Shown here: piece after piece, positions 17,652 to 25,840 of the stretch | Layout: the number at the start of each line of letters is the position of its first letter | How positions within the stretch are numbered: the first letter of the stretch is position 1 | DNA from: CADDZP01 sp035948135 | GTDB taxonomy: Bacteria; Actinomycetota; Acidimicrobiia; Acidimicrobiales; AC-14 | Assembly (NCBI GenBank): GCA_035948135.1 | Contig: DASZJL010000025.1 | Coordinates: 1-64,000 of the forward strand | Direction of reading: 5' to 3' | DNA length: 64,000 nt | Translations under genes and position numbers: made by a program | Notes under the pieces: model-generated | The model's input: the letters and a program-made list of their open reading frames with translations, nothing else | What the model was told of the DNA's origin: nothing | Databases searched by the model: none

Positions 17652-20132
17652 ATGCCACTCGATCCGAACCGCTGGACCCTGAAGACGCAGGAGGCCTTGC
17701 AGGCTGCGATCGACGACGCGCGCGCCCGTAGCAACGCCGAGGTCACGCCCGACCATCTGCTGGCGGCCCTCCTCGGCCAGACCGACGGCGTCGTGTTGTC
17801 GGTGCTCCAGCGGGCCGGCATGGCGCCGCTGACGATCCGCAACCGGACCCAGGACGCCCTCGACCGTCTGCCCAAGGCCTACGGCGGGGCCGAGCCCCAG
17901 CTGTCCCGTGCCACGCGTGACCTGCTCGATGCCGCCGACCACGAGCGCACCGAGCTGCACGACGAGTACCTCTCCACCGAGCACCTGCTCCTGGCGCTGG
18001 CCGACAAAGTCGGCGTCTCGCACGACGACCTGCTGAACGTCCTGCGCGAGGTGCGCGGCAGCCACCGCGTCACGAGCCAGAACCCCGAGGAGACCTACCA
18101 GGCCCTCGAGCGCTTCGGCCGGGACCTCACCGAGGCCGCCCGTCAGGGCAAGCTCGACCCCGTCATCGGGCGCGACGAGGAGATCCGCCGCGTCATCCAG
18201 GTGCTCTCGCGGCGCACGAAGAACAACCCGGTGCTGATCGGCGAGCCCGGCGTCGGCAAGACCGCGATCGTCGAGGGCCTGGCCCGGCGCATCGTCGAAG
18301 GCGACGTCCCTGAGGGCCTGAAGAACAAGCGGGTCATCGCCCTCGACCTCGGCTCGATGGTCGCGGGGTCGAAGTACCGCGGCGAGTTCGAGGAGCGCCT
18401 GAAGGCGGTGCTCAAGGAGATCACCGACTCAGAGGGCGAGGTCGTCACCTTCATCGACGAGCTGCACACCATCGTCGGAGCCGGCGCGGCCGAAGGCGCG
18501 ATGGACGCCGGCAACATGATCAAGCCGCTGTTGGCGCGCGGCGAGTTGCGCCTCATCGGCGCCACCACCCTCGACGAGTACCGCAAGCACATCGAGAAGG
18601 ACGCCGCCCTCGAGCGCCGCTTCCAGCCTGTGTTCGTGGGCGAGCCGTCCGTCGAGGACAGCATCGCCATCCTGCGCGGGCTCAAGGAGCGCTACGAGGT
18701 GCACCACGGCGTTCGGATCCAGGACGCGGCGCTCGTCGCGGCCGCCGTCTTGAGCAATCGCTACGTCACCGGGCGCTTCCTGCCTGACAAGGCCATCGAC
18801 CTCATCGACGAGGCCGCCTCGCGGCTGCGCATCGAGATCGACTCCATGCCGACCGAGATCGACGTCGTCGAGCGTCGCATCCGCCAGTTGGACGTCGAGC
18901 GGGTGGCGCTGGCCAAGGAGACCGACGCCGCGTCGAAGGACCGCCTCGACGCGCTCGACGGTGAGCTGGCGGAGTTGCGGGAAGAGGCGTCGGCCATGAA
19001 GGCACACTGGGAGGCCGAGAAAGAGGCCATCCAGCAGATCCGCTCGGTCATGGAGGAGCTGGAGACCAAGCGCGGCGAGCTGGAGCGCGAGACCGACCTC
19101 GAGCGGGCGGCCGAGATCCGCTACGGCCAGATCCCCGAACTGGAGCGCCGCGTCGACGAGGCCACCGAGGCCCTCTCCGTGTTGCAGGCCACGCAGAAGA
19201 TGCTGAAGGAAGAGGTCGACGAGGAGGACGTGGCCGAGGTCGTCAGCAAGTGGACCGGCATCCCCGTTTCCAAGCTCATGGAGGGCGAGGTCCAGAAGCT
19301 GATCCGCATGGAGGAGGTCCTCCACGAGCGCGTGATCGGTCAGGACGAGGCCGTGGAGGCCGTGGCCAACGCCATCCGCCGCTCGCGGGCTGGGCTCTCC
19401 GATCCCCACAAGCCCATCGGCACGTTCCTGTTCCTGGGCCCGACCGGCGTTGGCAAGACCGAGCTGGCGCGTGCGCTGGCGGAGTTCCTGTTCGACGACG
19501 AGCGCTCGATGATCCGCATCGACATGGGCGAGTACCAGGAGAAGCACACCGTCGCCCGCCTGCTCGGCGCGCCGCCGGGTTACGTCGGCTACGACGAGGG
19601 TGGCCAGCTCACCGAGGCCGTACGCCGGCGGCCCTACTCGGTTGTGCTGCTCGACGAGATCGAGAAGGCCCACCCCGACGTCCTCAACGTGTTGCTCCAG
19701 CTGATGGACGACGGCCGCCTCACCGACGGCCAGGGCCGCACGGTCGACTTCACCAACGTCGTGCTGATCATGACGTCGAACCTGCCGGGCGATCCCCAGG
19801 ACTACTTCAAGCCTGAGTTCGTCAACCGCATCGACGAGATCATCCGCTTCCGCTCGTTGACCGAGGCCGACATCGCCAAGATCGTCGACATCCAGCTGCG
19901 CATCCTCGCGGACCGGTTGGCCGAGCGCCGGCTGGCCCTTGAGGTCACCGACGAGGCCCGGGCCTGGGTTGCCCGCACGGGCTACGACCCCGTGTATGGG
20001 GCCCGTCCCCTCAAGCGGGTCATCCAGCGGGAGATCAGCGATCCCCTGGCGCTGGCGCTGCTCGAAGGGCGCTACACCGACGGTGCCGTCGTGCAGGTCG
20101 ACGTGGCCAACGGCGACCTCGTCTTCAAGTAA
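17652..20132 (+). CDS. clpB: ATP-dependent disaggregase ClpB
   Basis: Hexameric Hsp100 that extracts polypeptides from aggregates with DnaK. The 826 residues comprise a Clp N domain (about 1-145), NBD1 with Walker A GEPGVGKT (197-204) and Walker B VVTFIDELHT, a coiled-coil M domain (about 400-520), and NBD2 with Walker A GPTGVGKT and Walker B VVLLDEIEKAHPD. The M domain separates it from ClpA and ClpC. Between the sensor-1 segment MTSNL and FKPEFVNRID only seven residues remain, fewer than the usual 16 or more, so this NBD2 loop is short. The ATG at 17652 gives the standard N-terminus. It ends before a strong bidirectional hairpin. Confidence 0.97.
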   Translation: MPLDPNRWTLKTQEALQAAIDDARARSNAEVTPDHLLAALLGQTDGVVLSVLQRAGMAPLTIRNRTQDALDRLPKAYGGAEPQLSRATRDLLDAADHERTELHDEYLSTEHLLLALADKVGVSHDDLLNVLREVRGSHRVTSQNPEETYQALERFGRDLTEAARQGKLDPVIGRDEEIRRVIQVLSRRTKNNPVLIGEPGVGKTAIVEGLARRIVEGDVPEGLKNKRVIALDLGSMVAGSKYRGEFEERLKAVLKEITDSEGEVVTFIDELHTIVGAGAAEGAMDAGNMIKPLLARGELRLIGATTLDEYRKHIEKDAALERRFQPVFVGEPSVEDSIAILRGLKERYEVHHGVRIQDAALVAAAVLSNRYVTGRFLPDKAIDLIDEAASRLRIEIDSMPTEIDVVERRIRQLDVERVALAKETDAASKDRLDALDGELAELREEASAMKAHWEAEKEAIQQIRSVMEELETKRGELERETDLERAAEIRYGQIPELERRVDEATEALSVLQATQKMLKEEVDEEDVAEVVSKWTGIPVSKLMEGEVQKLIRMEEVLHERVIGQDEAVEAVANAIRRSRAGLSDPHKPIGTFLFLGPTGVGKTELARALAEFLFDDERSMIRIDMGEYQEKHTVARLLGAPPGYVGYDEGGQLTEAVRRRPYSVVLLDEIEKAHPDVLNVLLQLMDDGRLTDGQGRTVDFTNVVLIMTSNLPGDPQDYFKPEFVNRIDEIIRFRSLTEADIAKIVDIQLRILADRLAERRLALEVTDEARAWVARTGYDPVYGARPLKRVIQREISDPLALALLEGRYTDGAVVQVDVANGDLVFK

Positions 20133-20166
20133 GGCCGGCCACTCCCTCTGCCTCGCCCTCGCTATT

Positions 20167-20201
20167 GCTGACTTGTGTGCGTTGCGCGCACAGAAGTCAG
20201 C
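20167..20201. terminator. Strong bidirectional hairpin between convergent clpB and methyltransferase genes
   Basis: GCTGACTT-G-TGTGCG, loop TTGCG, CGCACA-G-AAGTCAGC: a 14-bp stem with one G/G mismatch, centred in the 79-bp gap between the two stop codons. Its position suits termination from both sides; no long U-tract is present on either strand. Confidence 0.65.
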
Positions 20202-20211
20202 GAAAGCAAGG

Positions 20212-21111
20212 TCAGCGGCGAACGGCGAGCAGCGCCATGCGGTCGTGGAGGTCGGGGGCCACCAGGTGGTCGGCGACGTTCAGCGCCTCGAGGGTCTTGA
20301 CCGCGGCCTGCTCGAGGGAAGGGCTGTACCCCCCGATGCGCTCGGCGTAGTACCGAGCGGTGAAGGCCTTGGCGTGGGTCCGCACGGAGCGGACCTCGAA
20401 GCTGCTGGTCCCGACGAGGCGCGTCAGTGAGGGGCGGGTGAAGTACTGCAGGTGCATGGGGAGCACCGACCACCACCGCCGGCCGAGCAGTCGGGCCAGC
20501 CGGGAGCCGGCGTCGGGGACGGTGACGTAGAGCACGCCACCGGGCTCGAGCAGATCGTGCGCCACGCCAAGGGCGTGGCCGGGGTCCGGCAGGTGCTCGA
20601 GGACGTCGGCCAGGACGACGAGCCGGCAGGAGTGCAGCGGCTGGCCATGGTCGTCCAGGTCCGCCGTGCGCACGTCGACGCCCCGAGCGCGCGCCCGGGC
20701 CGACGCCCACGCCGATGGCTCCACGCCGACTGCGTCCCAGCCCCGCTCGCGGGCCGCGACCAGGAACGAGCCCGTCCAGCAGCCGACGTCACACACGCGC
20801 CCGGGCCGCGTGAGCTCCTCGATCTCGGCCAGAGCCCGATCGGCGGTGCGCGCCTGGCCCTCCTCCTCCCGGAGCGAGACCGGATCTTCGGCGGCCGCGT
20901 ACGCGGCGGCGACGGCGTCGACGGGCGGCTGTTCGAGAAGGGACCCGTGCCCACAGCTCAGACACTCCACGATGTCACCGAGGGCTCGGCCGAACCGTTC
21001 GGCGCTCGGCCGGAAGGCCTCCGCGTCGACGCCCCCTTCGGTGCCCGTTTCCGGCGCCGGGTACAGGGCCCGGTACTCGCCGCCGCCACAGACCGGACAC
21101 GTCCACCTCAT
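20212..21111 (-). CDS. Zinc-ribbon class I SAM-dependent methyltransferase
   Basis: A 299-residue protein with an N-terminal CxxC ribbon (WTCPVCGGGEYRAL and VECLSCGHGSL). The SAM fold has motif I VCDVGCWTGSFL, VGVEPSAWA and LADVLEHLPDPG. It is a family relative of the proteins at 14639 and 23184. The ATG at 21111 overlaps the stop codon of the upstream FAD oxidoreductase (ATGA), so translation is coupled. It is the last gene of a six-gene minus-strand operon running from 25787 to 20212, whose contents suggest modification of a polyprenyl-linked sugar or lipid. Confidence 0.8.
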   Translation of the reverse strand: MRWTCPVCGGGEYRALYPAPETGTEGGVDAEAFRPSAERFGRALGDIVECLSCGHGSLLEQPPVDAVAAAYAAAEDPVSLREEEGQARTADRALAEIEELTRPGRVCDVGCWTGSFLVAARERGWDAVGVEPSAWASARARARGVDVRTADLDDHGQPLHSCRLVVLADVLEHLPDPGHALGVAHDLLEPGGVLYVTVPDAGSRLARLLGRRWWSVLPMHLQYFTRPSLTRLVGTSSFEVRSVRTHAKAFTARYYAERIGGYSPSLEQAAVKTLEALNVADHLVAPDLHDRMALLAVRR

Positions 21112-22421
21112 GACGGAACGGTCGCCATGAGGTCTTGGTGCACGACCTGCGCCGTCTCGCCGCCCATGCGTGCGCCCTCGCTCATGCCGCGGTCCTGCGG
21201 ATAGATCTGCGCCGTCGTGCAGACGTAGAGGCCGGCGACGTGGCTGCGGACGGGAGGAATGCGGCCGAGGTGGCCGACGCTCACGAGCGGCGCCGCGTAC
21301 GGCGTGCGGAAGGGGTGCACCGCCACCACGTTGCGCTTGTCGAAGCCGGGGAAGCGCTCGTCGAGGGCGTCGACCCACCGGGCCGCCTCTTCTGCGGGGT
21401 CGGCGGTCGCCACGTCCTCCTCCGGAGTGAAGTAGCGGCTCACGTACATCACGTGCCGGCCGCCGTAGTCCGACGGTGGCACGAAGTTGGTGTGCTCGAT
21501 GACGCCACCGAAGGCGAGGTCGGCGTCGCACACGTTGGTCCAGTAGATCGAGCTGACCGGTGCCGTCATCTCGAGCACAACGCACAGCACGCCGAGCGCG
21601 CCGATCGCCGACCAGCGGGGTTCGGCCAGGTCGGCTGGGAGCAGCGGCGCCAGGCCCGGGAGGGTGCCGGCGAAGACCACCGCGTCGCTCTCGACCGTCT
21701 CGGCGCCCGCCTGCACGCCGACGACGCGCTGGCCCTCGGTGAGGATGCGACTCACGGGCGTGGACGTGCGGACGTCGACGCCGAGGCCGGTGAGGGCGCC
21801 GTGTAGGGCGTCGAACAGCTGGCGGAAGCCTCCGCGCAGGTAGCCGAGCCGCTCGCCGCCGCGGCGGCGGCCTCCCGCGCGCTGGTGCAGGCGTCCCCAG
21901 ATCCACGCCGCGGGAACATCGCCGCTCGCGGGACCGAACTTGGCCCTCAGCAGCGGCTCCCAGATGACGTCGGCCGCGTGCCCGCCCGTGAGGCCGGCCA
22001 GCCACTCGAGGGCCGGGATCTCGTCGAGCTTCTCCCACTCCCTGACACGCGCCAGACGAAGTGCCCCGACGCCGGCCCGCACGCGGTCGAGCGGCCCCAA
22101 CGGTCCGAAGCGCAGCAGGTCGCCCGGCGAGGTGAACGGCCACAGGCGGCCCCCCGTCAGCACGCCGACGGTGCTGGGTCGCCAGTCGAGCTTGGACCCG
22201 AGCCCGAGCTCGTCGATGAGCGCTCGGATGTGTCGTTCGTGCGGGAACACGTGGTGGTAGAAGCACTCGAGCGGCGTGCCCGCCACCTCGAAGCTCACCA
22301 CGAGTCCGCCGAGGCGCTCGGAGCGCTCGGTCAGGACGACGTCGTGCCCGCGTTGGGCGAGACGCAGGGCCACCGTGGCGCCGGCGATCCCGCCACCGAC
22401 GACGACGACCCGGTTGGTCAC
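21108..22421 (-). CDS. FAD-dependent oxidoreductase (amine-oxidase/UGM-like)
   Basis: A 437-residue flavoprotein. The N-terminal dinucleotide-binding motif is VVVVGGGIAGATVALRLA, followed by ERSERLGGLV, and a C-terminal FAD-contact segment (YVCTTAQIYPQDRGMSEG) is visible. The substrate is unknown; members of this family occur with GT2 glycosyltransferases in cell-wall gene clusters. The GTG at 22421 overlaps the stop codon of the GT2 gene (GTGA), and its own stop codon overlaps the start of the methyltransferase gene (ATGA), which places all three in one translationally coupled unit. It is a relative, not a close copy, of the protein at 13187. Confidence 0.8.
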   Translation of the reverse strand: MTNRVVVVGGGIAGATVALRLAQRGHDVVLTERSERLGGLVVSFEVAGTPLECFYHHVFPHERHIRALIDELGLGSKLDWRPSTVGVLTGGRLWPFTSPGDLLRFGPLGPLDRVRAGVGALRLARVREWEKLDEIPALEWLAGLTGGHAADVIWEPLLRAKFGPASGDVPAAWIWGRLHQRAGGRRRGGERLGYLRGGFRQLFDALHGALTGLGVDVRTSTPVSRILTEGQRVVGVQAGAETVESDAVVFAGTLPGLAPLLPADLAEPRWSAIGALGVLCVVLEMTAPVSSIYWTNVCDADLAFGGVIEHTNFVPPSDYGGRHVMYVSRYFTPEEDVATADPAEEAARWVDALDERFPGFDKRNVVAVHPFRTPYAAPLVSVGHLGRIPPVRSHVAGLYVCTTAQIYPQDRGMSEGARMGGETAQVVHQDLMATVPS

Positions 22422-23170
22422 GCGGCGGGCGGGACGCGCGTCGGTTGGGCGCGGGCGGCGGTGCCGGCCGTGGTGTTGTGGAGTTCGCGGTACATGCGGG
22501 CGAGCTCGACGAACGCCCGGGTGACGACCTTGACGCTCGCCCCGCGGGCGGAGCCCGCAGTGCGCGGGTAGTGGGTCACACCGATCTCGACCACGCCCGC
22601 GCCCGACCGCCCGAGCTTCACCATCAACTCGGTGTTGACCATGGCGCCCACGCTCGCGAGGTCGATGTCCTCGAACACCGAACGCCGGAAGAGCTTGAAG
22701 GCGCAGTCGATGTCGCGCACCGGGACGTAGAAAAGGGCCCGTACCAGGTAGTTCCACGACTTGCCGATGACGCGCCGACTCCACCGGTCCTGGCGGTTGA
22801 GCCGGTAGCCGCAGACGACGTCGGCCCGCTCGATCCACGGCAGGAACGATTCGAGCTCCCCCAGGTCGAACTGGTTGTCCGAGTCGGTGAAGAACACCAG
22901 GTCGTAGCGGGCGGCGCGGAAGCCGGTGCGCAGCGCCTCGCCGTAGCCGCGATTGCGGGGGTGCCGGAGGAGGACGACGTCGCCGTGGCCGTCGGCCGCC
23001 GCTTCCACCCGGCCCACGGTGTCGTCGGTGGAACCGTCGTCGACGACGACGATCTCGTAGGCCGAGCAGAGGCGCTGCGCCACGTCGCGGGAGCGGCGCA
23101 CGGCCTCGGCCACGTTGGCCTCCTCGTTGAAGGCGGGAAGCACGAAGGAGATGCGGCGGTCGCCGGTCAT
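22418..23170 (-). CDS. Family 2 glycosyltransferase, DPM1/polyprenyl-phosphate sugar transferase-like
   Basis: A 250-residue GT-A enzyme: SFVLPAFNEEANV, then VVVDDGSTDDT, the nucleotide-sugar Asp pair in FTDSDNQFD, and the acceptor region RDIDCAFKLFRR. This pattern matches enzymes that load a sugar onto polyprenyl phosphate and so supply the donor for GT-C transferases; the GT-C gene at 16167 is a candidate user. No C-terminal membrane helices are present, so it would be peripheral. It lies 13 nt after the upstream methyltransferase gene. Confidence 0.85.
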   Translation of the reverse strand: MTGDRRISFVLPAFNEEANVAEAVRRSRDVAQRLCSAYEIVVVDDGSTDDTVGRVEAAADGHGDVVLLRHPRNRGYGEALRTGFRAARYDLVFFTDSDNQFDLGELESFLPWIERADVVCGYRLNRQDRWSRRVIGKSWNYLVRALFYVPVRDIDCAFKLFRRSVFEDIDLASVGAMVNTELMVKLGRSGAGVVEIGVTHYPRTAGSARGASVKVVTRAFVELARMYRELHNTTAGTAARAQPTRVPPAA

Positions 23171-23183
23171 GGTGGGGAGCGCC

Positions 23184-24200
23184 TCAGCTGGAGACGGGCC
23201 GTTTCATGGTGACCGACATGCTGGCGGTCCTGCCAGTGACGGCCCGCAGCACGGTGTCCACAACGGTGAAGACGGAGAGGAGCACGAAGCTCTGCGCGGA
23301 CGGATGGAAGATCGACACCGTCGGGAAGAGGCGGTCGGCGAACCTGGGCATGTGCAGGCGGTCTCGCAGGAGCGAATGGAAGCTCCACACCCAGAACACG
23401 GGGTTCACCTCGTACTCGATGCGGACCACCTCGAAGCCGACCGACGTGGCCAGTGCCTCGATCGTGCTGGCGTCGTAGAACGTCCAGTGGCGAGGGAAGT
23501 GGCACCCGCCCCAGTTCCCACGGAACAGCCGCACGTCGGCGGAGTCGACGTTGGGGGTGGCGGCCACGAACACGCCGCCCGGCACGAGCAGGTCGAACGC
23601 CCGCTGGGCGAACCCCTTCGGATCGTCGACGTGCTCGATGACGTGGCTGGCCAGGATGACGTTGAACGAGCCCCGCTCGAGCGTCTCGTCGGCCTCGAAG
23701 CGGCCCACGACGGCACGGTGGCCCCGCCGGTTGGCCTCCGCGACCGCGTCCGCGTTGATGTCGATGCCGAACGTCTCGAGGCGCCCGCCTTCGCCGCCCG
23801 CCTTGTACCAGTCGAGCAAGCGGCCGTCGGCGCACCCCACATCGAGCAACCGGACGGTGCTGGTGGCCCCCGCGTCCTGCAGCACGCGCGCCAACCGGCG
23901 CTGGTACATGCGGACCTTCGGCCACTGTGTGAGGCGGCTGATGAGCCCAGGCCGCTCTGCGTCGCTCGCCTCTTCGACGAGGCTGTAGGCGTAGTAGTTG
24001 GGTGGATAGATCGTCGACAGCTCGGAGACGTCGGGTCGGGGATTGAGCCGGACGAGTCCGCACTGCTGGCAGCGGACGACGGGAAACTCGTCGTCGGTCG
24101 TGTTGTCGTACTCGTGCTCTCGGCCCGTCCAGATGGTCTCGTCGCGTGTGGCCCCGCAGCCCGTACACGGGAGGTCGACGGTGCGTATGGCGGTCGGCAT
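23184..24200 (-). CDS. Zinc-ribbon class I SAM-dependent methyltransferase
   Basis: A 338-residue protein with an N-terminal ribbon (LPCTGCGATR and VRCQQCGLVRLNPRP) and the SAM-binding core RLLDVGCADGRLLDWY, GIDINADAV and LASHVIEHVDDPKG. A hydrophobic C-terminal region (FVLLSVFTVVDTVLRAV) may associate with the membrane. It lies 13 nt after the desaturase gene and 13 nt before the GT2 gene, in the same operon. The related genes at 14639 and 20212 suggest an expanded methyltransferase family acting on related glycans. Confidence 0.8.
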   Translation of the reverse strand: MPTAIRTVDLPCTGCGATRDETIWTGREHEYDNTTDDEFPVVRCQQCGLVRLNPRPDVSELSTIYPPNYYAYSLVEEASDAERPGLISRLTQWPKVRMYQRRLARVLQDAGATSTVRLLDVGCADGRLLDWYKAGGEGGRLETFGIDINADAVAEANRRGHRAVVGRFEADETLERGSFNVILASHVIEHVDDPKGFAQRAFDLLVPGGVFVAATPNVDSADVRLFRGNWGGCHFPRHWTFYDASTIEALATSVGFEVVRIEYEVNPVFWVWSFHSLLRDRLHMPRFADRLFPTVSIFHPSAQSFVLLSVFTVVDTVLRAVTGRTASMSVTMKRPVSS

Positions 24201-24213
24201 GGGGAAGCGCGTG

Positions 24214-25119
24214 TTAGCCGAGGGAGTGCACGTACCGGGCCAAGGCGCCGGCGTAGGTGGAGCGCATCAGGTGCGGCGGCCCGTCGGGCCGCGCCGCCAG
24301 CCGTCGCCGCACGGCGGGGAGGCGCCGGGCCGGGACGCCGGGAAACAGGTGATGTTCGGCGTGGTAGTTCATGTAGAAGGGTGCGACGAGGGCGCGCTCG
24401 ACGGGGTTGCTGCGGATGGAGATCAGCCGGTCGCCGTGGGCCGCCGCCTCGTCGTCGGTGATGGCGTGCTCCGAGAAGCTGCGGACCATGTGCATGGCCG
24501 CCGTGAGCGTCCCCAGCGGCAGCAGCCACAGGAGCGGGTACGTCCACCAGCCGAACAGCAGGGTGAACACGCCGAAGACGGCCAGCTGGCCGAGGACGAC
24601 GTTGCGGCGATCGCGTCGGCGGAGCGACGGGTCGACGGCGACGGCCTCGGGCTCGAACAGCACCGTGGCGACGTAGCCGCCGACCAGGCCGAGTCCGAAG
24701 TAGCGCAGCACGCCGATGGGCGTGCGCTTGTCGTCGCCGGTGTGCAGCCGGGCATCGGGGTCCTGGGGCGTGGCCAGCAGGCGGTGATGGGCCAGGTGGC
24801 GGGCCCGGCTGGCGTAGAACGGCGAGCCGCACGGCGACGCCGCGAAGACGATCGCCACCCGTTCGTTCCATCGCCGCCCGGACACGAAGTGGTTGTGGAT
24901 GCAGTCGTGCTCGATGTTGAGCAGGGCCTGGTGGCGCGAGGACACCACGAGGAACGCGACGACGAACGTGAGCCACGAGCGCTCGACGGCGAAGAGCCAC
25001 ACCGAGAGCAGGATCAGGATCCAGCTGACGCCGAGGTAGGCGAGGTCGAGGACCACGTCGAGGCGCGAAAGACGACCCAGATCGCGTACGTCGCCGCTCG
25101 GTACCCGGACCCCCGTCAC
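24214..25119 (-). CDS. Membrane fatty-acid desaturase family protein
   Basis: A 301-residue integral membrane di-iron enzyme. All three histidine clusters are present: HDCIHNH, HLAHH and, near the C-terminus, HAEHH. Hydrophobic segments lie on both sides of them (for example WILILLSVWLFAV and FGVFTLLFGWW). It could desaturate or hydroxylate an acyl chain or another lipid; the substrate cannot be read. The GTG at 25119 overlaps the upstream stop codon (GTGA) and also has TAGGCT 6 nt upstream, inside the preceding gene, which may be an internal promoter or coincidence. Confidence 0.87.
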   Translation of the reverse strand: MTGVRVPSGDVRDLGRLSRLDVVLDLAYLGVSWILILLSVWLFAVERSWLTFVVAFLVVSSRHQALLNIEHDCIHNHFVSGRRWNERVAIVFAASPCGSPFYASRARHLAHHRLLATPQDPDARLHTGDDKRTPIGVLRYFGLGLVGGYVATVLFEPEAVAVDPSLRRRDRRNVVLGQLAVFGVFTLLFGWWTYPLLWLLPLGTLTAAMHMVRSFSEHAITDDEAAAHGDRLISIRSNPVERALVAPFYMNYHAEHHLFPGVPARRLPAVRRRLAARPDGPPHLMRSTYAGALARYVHSLG

Positions 25120-25787
25120 GGGAAAAGCCTACGTCCCCAGCGCGACCGCCAGGCCCGTGCCAGCGCGGCCCGCACGCCCTCGTTGCGGGCGTAGAAGGGT
25201 TGGTCGTACCAGTCCTCGGCAAGGGGGCCGTCGGTGAGGCGCTCGAAGGCGGCCCACTTGCTCGTTTGCGCCAGGCCACGCCATCGGGGGTCGGCGTCGA
25301 GGTAGTCGACGACAGTTGCGACCGCCGGGAGTTGGCGGTCATCGAGGACCGCGACGCCGCCGCGGCGCAGGAGGCGGGCGCCGTAGAACCAGTCGATCAT
25401 CGGCGTCGGGAAGCCGTGGCTGCCGTCGACGAAGACGAGGTCGACGGCGTCGATGTGCAGCAGAGGCAGCACGTCCTCGCTGCGACCGAGCTCGACGTGG
25501 AGGGCGGCGGTGGGGATGCCGTGCCCGTCGCAGTAGCGGCGCAGCTCGTCGACCTGCGGCTGGGACGGGACGACGCACGTGTGGTCGGCGCCGAGGGCGA
25601 GGAACAAGGCGGTCGAGACGCCGAGGCCCGTCTCGAGCGTGCGGACGCCGGGCGCGACCAGGCCGGCCATGAGCTCGTAGCACCCGCGCTCGGTGAGCCA
25701 GACCCCGTGTTCCGGCGGAGCGTTGAGCTCGGCGTGCACCCGCGGCGGGTCGGCGAGCAGGCGGTCGACCACAGCCCGTGGATCCAC
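25116..25787 (-). CDS. Small class I methyltransferase-like protein
   Basis: A 223-residue Rossmann-fold protein resembling the Methyltransf_24 group: TLETGLGVSTALFLALG takes the place of motif I, and DLVFVDGSHGFPTPMIDWFY contains the conserved DGSH. The substrate is unknown. It is the first gene of the minus-strand operon ending at 20212. The GTG at 25787 is supported by TAGCGT 6 nt upstream. It is divergent from purA; the two -10 boxes overlap. Confidence 0.75.
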   Translation of the reverse strand: MDPRAVVDRLLADPPRVHAELNAPPEHGVWLTERGCYELMAGLVAPGVRTLETGLGVSTALFLALGADHTCVVPSQPQVDELRRYCDGHGIPTAALHVELGRSEDVLPLLHIDAVDLVFVDGSHGFPTPMIDWFYGARLLRRGGVAVLDDRQLPAVATVVDYLDADPRWRGLAQTSKWAAFERLTDGPLAEDWYDQPFYARNEGVRAALARAWRSRWGRRLFP

Positions 25788-25793
25788 GTCGGG

Positions 25794-25803
25794 ACGCTAC
25801 GCT
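25794..25803. promoter_or_regulatory. Overlapping divergent -10 boxes (methyltransferase / purA)
   Basis: TAGCGT on the minus strand (25794-25799) and TACGCT on the plus strand (25798-25803) share two base pairs. The minus box is 6 nt from its GTG, while the plus box leaves a leader of about 30 nt with a GAGGAG ribosome-binding site for purA. RNA polymerase cannot occupy both at once, so the two directions should compete. Confidence 0.5.
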
Positions 25804-25840
25804 GGTCGGACCGCCGCAATCGCAGTTGAGGAGAACGCGC

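Noticed and set aside
17550..18065. N-terminal extension of the GT-C glycosyltransferase into clpB
   Set aside because: The extra 172 codons are antisense to the ClpB N domain, and the first membrane helix plus a -10 box mark the start at 17549.
20130..20215. A third copy of the stop-codon-proximal repeat after clpB
   Set aside because: The hairpin here shares none of the conserved blocks of the copies at 27122 and 29038.
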